From: Pseudomonadota bacterium
GTDB taxonomy: Bacteria > Pseudomonadota > Gammaproteobacteria > Xanthomonadales > Xanthomonadaceae
Direction: 5' to 3'
DNA length: 9,746 bases
Assembly (NCBI GenBank): GCA_025355485.1
Contig: JANXZP010000069.1
Span: forward strand, 1 to 9,746
This document shows positions 1 through 8,810 of the stretch, one piece after another. The notes below the pieces were generated by a model. The model did no database searches, had not been told where the DNA came from, and saw nothing but the letters and a program-made list of their open reading frames with translations. The translations under genes were made by a program, and so were the position numbers. Positions within the stretch are counted from its first letter, which is position 1; the number at the start of each line of letters is the position of its first letter.

Positions 1-213
1 CGCAAGCACCTGGGCTGGTATCTCAAGAGCGTTGAAGTGTGCAGCCCGGATGGCCGCTTTTCATCCGCGGATGGAACCGCGTCGAAATACACCCACGCCG
101 GAAACGCCGCGTTTCGTGCGGTGGTCAATCGCGCGGAAACGGCCGAAGCGCAATTGCATTTGACCGCCGAGTATTTCGACCGGCTCGCATCGGACTTGGC
201 TCTGGCGGCCTGA
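1..213 (+). CDS. dusB: tRNA-dihydrouridine synthase, C-terminal end (DusB-like), partial
   Basis: Frame 1 is open from the first base to a TGA at 211-213 and gives the last 70 residues of a protein whose start lies outside the window. It opens with RKHLGWYLK, which matches the R-K-H-x-x-W-Y motif in the C-terminal helical domain of DusB-type enzymes. It closes with AFRAVVNRAETAEAQLHLTAEYFDRLA, which fits the final helix pair with its usual N-x-x-E-T-x-x-x-Q-L pattern. DusB enzymes are FMN-dependent and reduce specific uridines in the tRNA D-loop. The FMN and catalytic Cys regions are not in the window. The stretch between GWYLK and AFR is about 25 residues (VEVCSPDGRFSS and onward), where I would expect only a short linker. 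In many gammaproteobacteria dusB is followed by fis; here the next gene is a transpeptidase. The call rests on the C-terminal motifs only, so another Dus subfamily remains possible. Confidence 0.72.
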   Translation, partial: RKHLGWYLKSVEVCSPDGRFSSADGTASKYTHAGNAAFRAVVNRAETAEAQLHLTAEYFDRLASDLALAA

Positions 214-228
214 GCAACTGACAGGATT

Positions 229-244
229 GCGACCGACTGGTCGC
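229..244 (+). terminator. possible weak terminator hairpin after the dusB-like gene
   Basis: GCGACC (229-234), loop GACT, GGTCGC (239-244) form a perfect 6-bp stem 15 bases after the TGA. Only GTTC follows, not a real T-run, so this would be a weak intrinsic terminator at best. It could equally be a small regulatory dyad in front of the transpeptidase gene. Confidence 0.3.
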
Positions 245-295
245 GTTCATGCGCCATGAGGCAAGCTTGCAGCCATACCCCGCATGGAAGCTGCC

Positions 296-1306
296 ATGAA
301 AACCTCGATCGTCATTGTGTGTGCGCTTGTCGTGACAACCGCCGTCATGTCCGCATCGCCATCCGAAGCCGCATCAAAAAGGCACACCCGAAAAACCTCT
401 ACGCCGCTGACTGCCGAACATGTCAACGACGCCAAACTGATTGCGAACGTCGGCCCCGGTTCGAAGGGTGCTGCGACGCTTCGCGTTGAAGTGTTGCTTG
501 ACCGCGCACGTTTTTCACCGGGCGAGATCGACGCCGGCTACGGATCCAACCTGCGCGTCGCGATCCTCGGATACCAGGCCGCCAACGGCCTGGATGCCAC
601 CGGCGTGGTCGACGCAGCGACGTGGGCAGCACTGGATCGCGACGCCGCGCCCGTGCTGGTCGACTACACGCTGACCGATGCCGATGTGGCCGGACCGTTC
701 AATCCAATTCCGACCGACATCATGGAGAAATCCAAACTCACCGCTCTGGGCTACGCCTCGGCGATCGAGGAACTGGGTGAGCAGTTCCATGTCAGTCCGA
801 AATTGCTGCAACGGCTCAACTCCGGCAAGCAATTCACCCAGGCCGGAGTGGTGATCGTGGTGCCGGCCGTGGAACCGACTTCGGCACTGCCGAAGGCAGC
901 GCAGGTCGTGGTCGACAAATCCGACTCCACTGTGTCGCTCGTGGATGCGGCTGGCAAGGTGCTCGCCCAATATCCGGCATCGATGGGTAGCGAACACGAT
1001 CCACTCCCGCTCGGCGCGTGGAAAATCCGCGGTGTCGCGAAGAACCCCGTTTTCCACTACAACCCGGCGCTGTTCTGGGATGCGGATCCGGCCAATGTGA
1101 AAGTCACGCTGCCCGCCGGAGCCAACAACCCGGTGGGAATGGTCTGGATCGATCTGTCGAAGCCGCATTACGGCATCCATGGCACGCCCGAGCCATCCAA
1201 GATCGGCAAGACCGAATCGCATGGATGCATCCGCTTGACCAACTGGGACGCACTCGCACTGGCGCAGTCGGTTTCGGCCGGCATGCCGGCGATCCTGCAG
1301 GAGTGA
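296..1306 (+). CDS. periplasmic L,D-transpeptidase (YkuD family) with peptidoglycan-binding domain
   Basis: This 336-residue secreted enzyme is expected to act on peptidoglycan, forming 3-3 cross-links or attaching other groups through the L,D-bond of the stem peptide. Residues 1-25 are a signal peptide with a hydrophobic core and a probable cut after SEA. Residues about 61-112 look like a PG_binding_1 domain (LRVAILGYQAANGLDATGVVD). Residues about 150-190 look like a LysM-like segment (FHVSPKLLQRLNSG...VVIVVP). The YkuD catalytic domain fills the C-terminal part, with H295-G-T and the S-H309-G-C311-I-R-L active-site motif; Cys311 is the expected nucleophile. I chose ATG 296 over an in-frame ATG at 284 because GGAAG at 286-290 sits 5 bases before it and the signal peptide then starts at MKTS. 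The M23 peptidase gene follows after 6 bases. Family membership is very secure; whether it cross-links, anchors a protein or modifies muropeptides cannot be told. Confidence 0.93.
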   Translation: MKTSIVIVCALVVTTAVMSASPSEAASKRHTRKTSTPLTAEHVNDAKLIANVGPGSKGAATLRVEVLLDRARFSPGEIDAGYGSNLRVAILGYQAANGLDATGVVDAATWAALDRDAAPVLVDYTLTDADVAGPFNPIPTDIMEKSKLTALGYASAIEELGEQFHVSPKLLQRLNSGKQFTQAGVVIVVPAVEPTSALPKAAQVVVDKSDSTVSLVDAAGKVLAQYPASMGSEHDPLPLGAWKIRGVAKNPVFHYNPALFWDADPANVKVTLPAGANNPVGMVWIDLSKPHYGIHGTPEPSKIGKTESHGCIRLTNWDALALAQSVSAGMPAILQE

Positions 1307-1312
1307 TCGGGC

Positions 1313-2071
1313 ATGAAAAGCGTGTTGCTCTTCGTGCTGGGCGGAATCTGCGGCGCGCTCGCCATGTTGTTCCTGATGGCGCAGCGCTCGCCCATGCCAG
1401 GGGTTGACGACGCTGCCGCACAGTCAGCGTCGACAGCGGTGATCGCGCCGGCATCGAATCCGGCTTCCGCGCCGACGTCCGCAGATGCAATGCCAATCGC
1501 ATCGGTCGTGTCGCAGCCAGTGGCGACGACAACGTCCATCCCAGTGGAATCGAACGTGGTCGCGAATCCAGCGACTTCAGCCTTGCCTTCGCCTCAAGCG
1601 CTGCTGATTCCAGTCGAAGGCATCAATGCGAACCAGTTGACCGACACGTTCGGCGATGCGCGCGCCGCCGGGAAAAACCACGATGCGATCGACATCATGG
1701 CGCCGAGAGGCACGCGCGTCTTCGCGGCAGCCGACGGCAAGGTGGCCAAACTCTTTACCAGCGTGCGCGGTGGGTTCACGGTTTACGAATTCGATCCGAG
1801 CGAAACGTTTGCTTACTACTACGCGCATCTGGACAGCTATGCGCCGGGCCTGGCCGAAGGCAAGCAACTCGCGCGCGGCGATCTGGTCGGTTTCGTCGGG
1901 AGCAGCGGCGATGCCAGCCCCGTCGCGCCGCATCTGCATTTCTCGATCTTCGTGCTCGGTCCGGAAAAACACTGGTGGCAGGGTACCGCGATCAATCCGT
2001 ATCCGATCCTGACTGGCCGTCCGCCGACCGCGCCGCATTCGGATAACGCAGCGCAAGAACCGAACAAGTAG
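1313..2071 (+). CDS. membrane-anchored M23 family metallopeptidase (LytM-type)
   Basis: This 252-residue protein has an N-terminal membrane segment (residues about 4-23, LLFVLGGICGALAMLFLMAQ) with no obvious cleavage site. A low-complexity Ala/Ser/Pro/Val/Thr linker follows (about 31-95), then an M23 domain (about 96-235). The expected zinc and catalytic residues are all present: H123 and D127 in NHDAIDIMAP, H172 in YYYAHL, and H207/H209 in APHLHF. So it should be an active metalloendopeptidase cutting peptide cross-bridges in murein, unlike degenerate LytM activators. The start ATG lies 6 bases after the transpeptidase stop. AGGAG at 1299-1303, inside the end of the previous gene, is 9 bases upstream, which points to a two-gene operon with likely translational coupling. 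The pairing suggests coordinated cutting and re-joining of the wall, with this enzyme tethered to the inner membrane and facing the periplasm. The substrate bond is not visible from sequence. Confidence 0.92.
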   Translation: MKSVLLFVLGGICGALAMLFLMAQRSPMPGVDDAAAQSASTAVIAPASNPASAPTSADAMPIASVVSQPVATTTSIPVESNVVANPATSALPSPQALLIPVEGINANQLTDTFGDARAAGKNHDAIDIMAPRGTRVFAAADGKVAKLFTSVRGGFTVYEFDPSETFAYYYAHLDSYAPGLAEGKQLARGDLVGFVGSSGDASPVAPHLHFSIFVLGPEKHWWQGTAINPYPILTGRPPTAPHSDNAAQEPNK

Positions 2072-2095
2072 TGATCCCCGGCAGGTGCAGATAGG

Positions 2096-2806
2096 TCAGG
2101 GTCGCTCGCAATGCAACCATGGCGAGTGTTGGAGCCAGCTCCGATCCGGGTAGTAGGCGAACACGAAATTTCCCTCCTTCACCGAATCGATCAGCGGCGC
2201 AGCGATTTCCCTGCGCAACGCCGGGCAGCCCCAACTGCGGCCAAGTCGGCCCTGCGTCTTGCCGATCACCGGATCCACGTACGCCGCACCATGCATGACG
2301 ATCTCGCGCTGCATTGCGTGATCGTTGGTTCCAGGCTCCAGCCCATCGAGCCGCAACGAATGGCCGTTATGGCCCTCGTATGTATCTCCGGTCAGGAAAA
2401 GGCCGAGGCTGGTCGCCCGGCTTTCGTCGAGATTCGAGAACCGCTGCGCGTAATTCTCGCCGCTGCCCTTGCCGTGCGCGACGTATTCCTCGTAAAGCAA
2501 CTTCGTGTGTTCGAGATCGAAGACCCAAAGCCGCGGCTGCAACGACGGCAACGAATAGTCGATCAGCACCAGTCGCGTTGCATGGACGCCCTGCCCGTGG
2601 GCGATGGCGCAATGCATGGCCGACACGGCGAGCGCAACCGCAGCCGGATTGGCATCTGGCGCAAGACTTGCGATTGATTCGGCTTGCGTGTCGCGCGTTG
2701 CCGCGTACGCCGCATGCATGAAAAAAAGTGCGGCGACCGTGGTCGCGAGCCATGTGATTCGAGTACGCGGGCGCGAGCCTTTCGATCCTCGAAAGCGGCG
2801 CGCCAT
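2096..2806 (-). CDS. murein L,D-transpeptidase catalytic-domain protein (YkuD_2 family)
   Basis: With the ATG at 2806 the product has 236 residues: a basic n-region, a hydrophobic segment (about 17-34) and a likely signal-peptidase cut after AYA (about 35). The rest matches the YkuD_2 type: IDYSLPSLQPRLWVFDL (82-98), AHGKGSGENYAQRFSN (110-125), SLGLFLTGDTYEG (133-145), SLRLDGLEPG (150-159), MHGAAYV (171-177), and GRLGRSWGCPAL (187-197) with Cys194 as the expected nucleophile and H172 nearby. It should be a periplasmic peptidoglycan enzyme or a relative of one. This family is distinct from the classical YkuD protein at 296-1306. A GTG at 2827 would add 7 residues and start 7 bases after the stop of the upstream gene. 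I prefer the ATG, but neither start has a strong ribosome-binding site. The gene probably shares a transcript with the small protein at 2835-3245. It ends 24 bases from the convergent M23 gene, with no clear terminator between them. Confidence 0.9.
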   Translation of the reverse strand: MARRFRGSKGSRPRTRITWLATTVAALFFMHAAYAATRDTQAESIASLAPDANPAAVALAVSAMHCAIAHGQGVHATRLVLIDYSLPSLQPRLWVFDLEHTKLLYEEYVAHGKGSGENYAQRFSNLDESRATSLGLFLTGDTYEGHNGHSLRLDGLEPGTNDHAMQREIVMHGAAYVDPVIGKTQGRLGRSWGCPALRREIAAPLIDSVKEGNFVFAYYPDRSWLQHSPWLHCERP

Positions 2807-2834
2807 CGCCGAATCAGTCGCGACCACGTCGAAC

Positions 2835-3245
2835 TCAACCGTTCAGCGCGTAGTAGCCGGCCGCCGCCAGTGCAACGACGAAAGCGACCAGCCACGCGCC
2901 GCCACTGGTGCGATCGCCGGGGCTGACGGTCTGGATGCGCGTCGGCGCACCCGCACCGCTACTGTTGCGCACGGTCTGGACGTGACCGGCGCTGCCGTGC
3001 ACCGGATCGGCCAGAGCTGCATTGGATCGGGCAGCGGATGCCGGCAAAGCAGCCGTCGTCGCGCCTGCGCTAGCGCGCGCCTTGGCGATCACCCGATCGA
3101 GCATCGGCGATCCTTCGCGCAACAACTGTTCGCGCATTGCGTCGGGCATCCTCGCGATTTGTTTCAGCAGCATCGAGCGCATCGGTTCTGGTACCGACGA
3201 CAGGTCGACCCTCGAACCGCCTGTCCCGTCGTCGTCGTCGTACAT
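2835..3245 (-). CDS. small protein with C-terminal membrane segment, function unknown
   Basis: I do not recognise this gene. The favoured product is 136 residues: an acidic start (MYDDDDGTGG), a probably helical part (about 15-60) rich in Met, Arg and Leu (PEPMRSMLLKQIARMPDAMREQLLREG), a disordered Ala/Ser/Gly/Thr stretch (about 60-115), then a single hydrophobic segment at the end (about 117-134, GGAWLVAFVVALAAAGYYALNG). There is no signal peptide, so it may be tail-anchored in the inner membrane with its bulk in the cytoplasm. The frame stays open upstream to an ATG at 3365, which would give 176 residues, but that extension is Arg-rich and its GGAG lies too close to the start. A weak GGGA-type site precedes ATG 3245. 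The stop at 2835-2837 lies 7 bases from the GTG alternative of the downstream transpeptidase-like gene, so the two are likely co-transcribed. The hydrophobic tail on this strand is the main reason to call this frame and not the overlapping plus-strand one. Confidence 0.6.
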   Translation of the reverse strand: MYDDDDGTGGSRVDLSSVPEPMRSMLLKQIARMPDAMREQLLREGSPMLDRVIAKARASAGATTAALPASAARSNAALADPVHGSAGHVQTVRNSSGAGAPTRIQTVSPGDRTSGGAWLVAFVVALAAAGYYALNG

Positions 3246-3400
3246 CGCGCCGTCCCGTGACCAGCGTTTGGCCGCGTCCAGTGTCGCACGGCAGCAGCGG
3301 GTACGCGCGCCGTCCGTCGCCACAGTGCCGTGCGCCGTAACGGCGGATAAACGGGGCTGGTGCATACTCCGCAGCCGGCATGTATGATGCCGAACTTCGT

Positions 3401-3430
3401 TTCATCCTTTCATCCGCATTGAGGGATATA
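3401..3430 (+). promoter_or_regulatory. candidate operator upstream of metK, shared with ahcY
   Basis: TTCATCCTTTCATC (3401-3414) is followed after 10 bases by GATATA (3425-3430). The same 14-mer with the same 10-base gap and GATATA precedes ahcY at 9127-9156. Within it the outer pairs form a dyad that changes in a matched way: ATCC...GGAT here and ATCG...CGAT at ahcY. The TTCATC half is also repeated 8 bases upstream. This looks like a binding site for a dimeric regulator of the methyl cycle. SahR (ArsR family) is known to control such genes in proteobacteria, but I cannot confirm that its motif matches. A possible -10 (TATGAT, 3383-3388) lies just upstream, which would put the element in the early leader. 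GAGGG (3421-3425), inside the element, is the likely ribosome-binding site for metK. Confidence 0.55.
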
Positions 3431-3436
3431 CAGCCC

Positions 3437-4678
<1,242 letters not shown>

Positions 4679-4702
4679 TCCACGCACCGACCCGCACCAC
4701 CG

Positions 4703-4734
4703 CGACGGGCAGCTTCGGCTGCCCGTTGTCGTTT
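4703..4734 (+). terminator. intrinsic terminator of metK
   Basis: ACGGGCAGC (4705-4713), loop TTCG, GCTGCCCGT (4718-4726) make a perfect 9-bp stem, extendable by a G-T wobble and a C-G pair. The TTCG loop closed by C-G is the extra-stable UUCG tetraloop type. A broken T-run follows (TTGTCGTTT). It lies 24 bases after the metK stop and should separate metK from the secreted-protein unit. Confidence 0.8.
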
Positions 4735-4865
4735 GCGGCGGCCGTTCCCAGGTATGACGTTTGCCCTATTCCGCCCGACAGACCAAAGCGTAAGCTGCGC
4801 GGACGCTATCGACTTACCGCCGCGATTCCCGCGGCCGGGACTGTTGCGCATCCGGGGAGAACATC

Positions 4866-5585
4866 ATGTCATTGCGTGTCTGTCTTATGTTGGCAGGTCT
4901 GGCTGGCCTGTCCGCCACCGCATCTGCGGCTCCGAACTCGAATCCAACCGCCGACGAGCTGATCGCCAAGAACCTCGCCGCCCATGGTGGCGCCGACAAG
5001 CTGCGCGCGATCACCACGATGCACCTCGAAGGCAAGCTGCGCCTCGGCGGCGGCCTGGAAGCCAAGATCGAGTCCTTCCAACTGGCGTCCGAAAAGATAC
5101 GCTTCGAATTCACCCTGCAGGGCCTGACCGCGGTCAATGCGTGGGATGGCAAGGAAGGCTGGGCGATCCAGCCGTTCCAGGGTCGCAAGGATCCGCAGAA
5201 AACCACGGCCGACGACAACAAGCAGCTCATCTACGGGGCTGACATCGCCGGCCCGCTGCTCGACTACAAGGCCAAGGGCAACAAGGTCGAATACCTCGGC
5301 ACCGAGGACATCGACGGCACCGACGCATACAAGCTTCGGGTGACGCGCAAGACCGGCGACAGCCAGGTCATCTATATCGACCCGGACAGCTACCTCGAGA
5401 TCCGCACCGTCGACCACGTCATGATCCGCGGCCAGGAGCAGGTGCAGACCACTGACCTGGGCGAGTACGAAAAGGTCGATGGCGTGTACTTCCCGTTCGA
5501 GGCGGGGCAGATCCACTTCGAGAAAGCCGAAACAAACAAGCCGATCGATGCGGCGATGTTCTCTTTCCCCACTGACAAGCACTGA
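4866..5585 (+). CDS. periplasmic LolA-like protein (outer-membrane lipoprotein-sorting protein-like)
   Basis: This 239-residue secreted protein has a signal peptide (1-21, cut after ASA) and no lipobox cysteine at the cut. The mature part begins with ADELIAKNLAAHGGADKLRAITTMHLEGKL (29-58), the usual opening of LolA/LolB-fold proteins annotated as lipoprotein-sorting-like. Beta-strand-like repeats follow, with YLGTEDIDGTDAYKLRVTRKTGDSQVIYIDPDSYLEIR (about 140-180) and the closing GEYEKVDGVYFPFEAGQI. Proteins of this fold bind lipid-like ligands in a half-barrel, but true LolA is a different, conserved gene, so I would not assign lipoprotein carriage. GGGGAGA (4854-4860) stands 5 bases before the ATG. 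The Asp-box protein gene starts 13 bases after the stop, so the two form an operon and probably work in the same periplasmic or surface process. The fold call is fairly sure, the role is not. Confidence 0.82.
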   Translation: MSLRVCLMLAGLAGLSATASAAPNSNPTADELIAKNLAAHGGADKLRAITTMHLEGKLRLGGGLEAKIESFQLASEKIRFEFTLQGLTAVNAWDGKEGWAIQPFQGRKDPQKTTADDNKQLIYGADIAGPLLDYKAKGNKVEYLGTEDIDGTDAYKLRVTRKTGDSQVIYIDPDSYLEIRTVDHVMIRGQEQVQTTDLGEYEKVDGVYFPFEAGQIHFEKAETNKPIDAAMFSFPTDKH

Positions 5586-5598
5586 GCCGGAGCCCACC

Positions 5599-8500
5599 AT
5601 GAAATCTCTCGCGCTCACCATCGCCAGCATTTTCTCCTGCGCTGCATTGTCGGCTGGCTCCGCCTTCGCCGCGGCACCTGCAACCGCGCCCGTGCAGAAC
5701 GCAGCCAGGTTCGACCAAGGCACGATCTCCGGACTTGGCATCCGCAACATCGGTTCGGCCACGATGAGCGGTCGCATCGCCGCGGTCTCGGCCGCGCACA
5801 CCAAGAACGGCGACACCGTGCTGTATATCGGCGCGGCCAGCGGCGGCGTGTGGAAATCCACCGACGGCGGCACCACCTTCACCCCGAAATTCGACAAGCA
5901 ACCGGTGCAATCGATCGGCAGCATCGCGATCGACCCGCAGAACACCGACAGCGTCTGGGTCGGCAGCGGCGAGGCATGGACGCGCAACTCGGTGTCGTTC
6001 GGCAACGGCGTGTACCACTCGACCGACGGCGGCGAGACCTGGACGAACACTGGCCTGCCGAATTCCGAGCGTATCGTGAAGATCGCGGTCAGCCCGACCG
6101 ACGGCAACAGCGTGCTCGCCTGCGTGACCGGCAAGCTATGGAGTGATTCGACCGAACGCGGCGTGTACCGCACCACCGACGGCGGCAGGAACTGGACGCA
6201 GGTGCTCAAGGGCGGCAACGCCTCGACCGGTTGCGGCGGCATGTCAGTGGATGCGAAAAACCCGAACGTCGTGTTCGCATCGCTGTGGGATTTCCGCCGC
6301 AGGGGCTGGACCTTCCGCTCGGGCGGCGCGAACGCGGATGCTACTTCCGGCAGCGGCCTGTATCGCTCGGCCGATGGTGGCGCGCACTGGAGCGAAGTGA
6401 CCGGCGGCGGCTTGCCGAACAAACCCTACGGCCGCATCGCGGTCGCGGTCGCGCCGTCGAACTCGAGCGTGGTGTACGCGTTCGTCGAATCGGTCAAGAG
6501 CGCGCTGTTTCGTTCCGACGACGGCGGCAAGACTTGGGATCGCCGCGACGACAGCCAGATGATGGTGTGGCGTCCGTTCTATTTCGCCAACCTGATCGTC
6601 GATCCGACCAATCCCGACCGCATCTTCAAGCCCGACCTGCGGCTGATCCAGAGCCTCGACGGCGGCAAGACCTTCGCAAACGTCGGCGGCGGCGCGCACG
6701 GCGACTTCCACGACGTGTGGATCGATCCTGCCGATCCGAAGAAAGTGATCGCCGGCGACGACGGCGGCCTGTGGTTCTCCAAGGATGGCGGCAACAAGTG
6801 GTGGAAAGCCAGCAACCTGCCGGTGTCGCAGTTCTACCACGTGAGCGTCGATAACAACGATCCGTACCGCGTGTACGGCGGCTTGCAGGACAACAGCTCG
6901 TGGGTCGGCGACTCGTCGTATCCGGGCGGCATCACCAACAGTCGTTGGGAAAACATGTTCGGCGGCGACGGTTTCTGGATGTTCGCCGACCCGTCCGATC
7001 CGGCGTACCTGTACGCCGAATCGCAGGGCGGCAACATCGGTCGGGTGAATCGCGCGACGCACCAGTACCGCGACATCCAGCCGCGTGCGAACTACAAGGA
7101 AAAGCTGCGCTACAACTGGAACACGCCGATCGCGTTGTCGCCTACGAACAAGGACACGATCTACATCGGTGCGCAGTTCCTGTTCCGTTCGCGTGACCAC
7201 GGCCAGAGCTGGGATCGCATCTCGCCCGACCTGACCACCGATGACAAGCTCAAGCAGAAACAGGAAGAATCCGGCGGCATCACCGTGGACAACTCCGCGG
7301 CCGAGATGCACACCACGATCTACACGATCAGCGAATCGCCGAAAGACGCGAACGTGGTCTGGGTCGGCACCGACGACGGCAACGTGCAGGTCACCCGCGA
7401 CGGCGGCAGGAGCTGGCACAACGTCATTGCCGGGGCGAACGTACCGTCCGCATCGTGGGTGTCGTACATCGACGCCAGCCATTTCGATGCCGGTACCGCG
7501 TACGTGACCTTCGATCGCCACACCTTCGGCGACATGACCCCGATGGTGTACAAGACCACCGATTTCGGCGCGCACTGGCAAGCGCTGGTGAATGCGGCGC
7601 AGGGCAAGGGCCTGCGCGGTTATGCGCATGTCGTGCGCAACGATCCGGTCAATCCGGGCCTGCTCTACGTCGGCACCGAGTTCGGGTTGTGGGTCTCGAA
7701 CGACGACGGCGCGAACTGGGCGCAGTTCAAGCCCACCGATTTCCCGGCCGTCGCGGTGCGCGACCTCGCGATCCAGCCGCGCGACAACGACTTGGTACTC
7801 GCCACCCATGGACGCGGCATCTGGATCATCGACGACCTGACCCCGCTGCGCGCATTGAAACCGGAAACGCTGCAGGCAGATGCGGTGTTCCTGCCCGGAC
7901 GCTCGCAACAGCAGCGCATCACCGCCAATGGCGGCTGGCCCGAGGGCGATGCGAGCTACGCCGGACAGAATGCGTCCGACGACGTCACCATCACCTACTA
8001 CCAGCGTGCGCGGCACCTGTTCGGCAAGCTCGCGCTGGACGTGCTGGACGGCGATGGCAAGCTCATCGAATCGCTGCCCGCGAGCAAGCGCCGCGGCATC
8101 AACCGCGTGACCTGGTCGGAAAACGTCAAGCCGCCGCTGGTTCCGCCGGCCGCCTCGATCGCCGGCAACAGCACCCAGGGCCCGCGTGTACCGCCCGGCA
8201 CCTACACGGTGCGCATGACCAAGGGCGAGCACACCTACGAGACCAAGGTCACGCTCGGACTCGATCCGCGCGCGGGCATCACCGCGGCCGATCGCAAGGA
8301 ACAGTTCGACGCCGCGATGAAAGTGCACGGCATGTTCGGTCGGATGAGCGACCTGGTCGCGCGCATCCAAGCCGTTCGCGCGGCGGCCGCCGCCGATGCG
8401 GCGAAACTGCCCGCGAACGACGCATTGCGCGCACAACTGACAGCGTTGTCGGCGAAGGCCGACAGCATCCGCAAGGAAATCGTCGCGACCAAGGAAGGCG

Positions 8501-8790
8501 GCGCGATCACCGGCGAGGAGCGCCTGCGCGAACACATGGACGGCCTCTACGGCGGCATCATGGCCTACGAGGGCAAACCGGCCGCGACCCTGGTCGCGTA
8601 CACCGACGCGCTGGGACGCGAACTCGACGACGTCGCGAAGGAATTCGCCAACCTGCAGTCCGGCGACCTGCAAAAAGCCAACGCCGCGCTGAAAGCCAAA
8701 GGCATGCCCGAGATCGCCCTGCCCGACCACGCCCCGGTCGCTTGGCGCTACAACGGCAATCCGGATTCGCGGCCGGTCGAACGCGACTGA
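5599..8790 (+). CDS. secreted BNR/Asp-box beta-propeller protein (VPS10/sortilin-like, often called glycosyl hydrolase)
   Basis: The 1063-residue product has a signal peptide (1-24, cut after AFA). About 730 residues of beta-propeller repeats follow. I count 11 Asp-box motifs of the S/T-x-D-x-G-x-x-W/F type, starting near residues 87, 141, 192, 257, 306, 352, 394, 531, 599, 653 and 700 (for example STDGGETW, SDDGGKTW, SNDDGANW). Eleven repeats suggest two stacked propellers, as in VPS10/sortilin-like and xyloglucanase-type proteins. After THGRGIWIIDDL (near 737-748) comes an Ig/FlgD-like segment (about 795-895, RGINRVTWSENV and PPGTYTVRMTKGE). A helical Ala-rich C-terminal part follows, ending in RPVERD. 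I see no sialidase arginine triad or certain hydrolase site, so 'sialidase' would be an over-call. GGAG at 5589-5592 sets ATG 5599 as the start; an in-frame ATG at 5479, inside the previous gene, gives a frameshifted-looking, Arg-rich lead and no signal peptide. No anchor is visible, so it is periplasmic or exported. Confidence 0.93.
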   Translation: MKSLALTIASIFSCAALSAGSAFAAAPATAPVQNAARFDQGTISGLGIRNIGSATMSGRIAAVSAAHTKNGDTVLYIGAASGGVWKSTDGGTTFTPKFDKQPVQSIGSIAIDPQNTDSVWVGSGEAWTRNSVSFGNGVYHSTDGGETWTNTGLPNSERIVKIAVSPTDGNSVLACVTGKLWSDSTERGVYRTTDGGRNWTQVLKGGNASTGCGGMSVDAKNPNVVFASLWDFRRRGWTFRSGGANADATSGSGLYRSADGGAHWSEVTGGGLPNKPYGRIAVAVAPSNSSVVYAFVESVKSALFRSDDGGKTWDRRDDSQMMVWRPFYFANLIVDPTNPDRIFKPDLRLIQSLDGGKTFANVGGGAHGDFHDVWIDPADPKKVIAGDDGGLWFSKDGGNKWWKASNLPVSQFYHVSVDNNDPYRVYGGLQDNSSWVGDSSYPGGITNSRWENMFGGDGFWMFADPSDPAYLYAESQGGNIGRVNRATHQYRDIQPRANYKEKLRYNWNTPIALSPTNKDTIYIGAQFLFRSRDHGQSWDRISPDLTTDDKLKQKQEESGGITVDNSAAEMHTTIYTISESPKDANVVWVGTDDGNVQVTRDGGRSWHNVIAGANVPSASWVSYIDASHFDAGTAYVTFDRHTFGDMTPMVYKTTDFGAHWQALVNAAQGKGLRGYAHVVRNDPVNPGLLYVGTEFGLWVSNDDGANWAQFKPTDFPAVAVRDLAIQPRDNDLVLATHGRGIWIIDDLTPLRALKPETLQADAVFLPGRSQQQRITANGGWPEGDASYAGQNASDDVTITYYQRARHLFGKLALDVLDGDGKLIESLPASKRRGINRVTWSENVKPPLVPPAASIAGNSTQGPRVPPGTYTVRMTKGEHTYETKVTLGLDPRAGITAADRKEQFDAAMKVHGMFGRMSDLVARIQAVRAAAAADAAKLPANDALRAQLTALSAKADSIRKEIVATKEGGAITGEERLREHMDGLYGGIMAYEGKPAATLVAYTDALGRELDDVAKEFANLQSGDLQKANAALKAKGMPEIALPDHAPVAWRYNGNPDSRPVERD

Positions 8791-8810
8791 GTTCTACGCA
8801 ATGGTGTGAG

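Noticed and set aside
62..73. Perfect 12-base palindrome CATCCGCGGATG, resembling part of the metK/ahcY element
   Set aside because: It lies inside the dusB coding frame, lacks the repeated TTCATC and the GATATA spacing, and is likely chance.
2604..3260. Plus-strand open frame of about 218 codons over the small membrane-protein gene
   Set aside because: The minus strand gives a clean membrane segment and a tight operon layout. The plus frame is Arg-rich with no domain.
4727..4865. Promoter for the LolA-like gene
   Set aside because: No -35/-10 pair with acceptable spacing could be found in this gap, so none is annotated, although a promoter should exist after the metK terminator.
6244..8730. 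Very long minus-strand open frame opposite the propeller gene (about 828 codons)
   Set aside because: It is a shadow of the Asp-box gene. The product is a low-complexity Val/Arg/Gly/Ala protein, and no ribosome-binding site or domain supports it.
5599..8790. Calling the propeller protein a sialidase
   Set aside because: Asp-boxes alone occur in many propellers. I see no arginine triad or F/YRIP motif, so the enzyme name is not supported.
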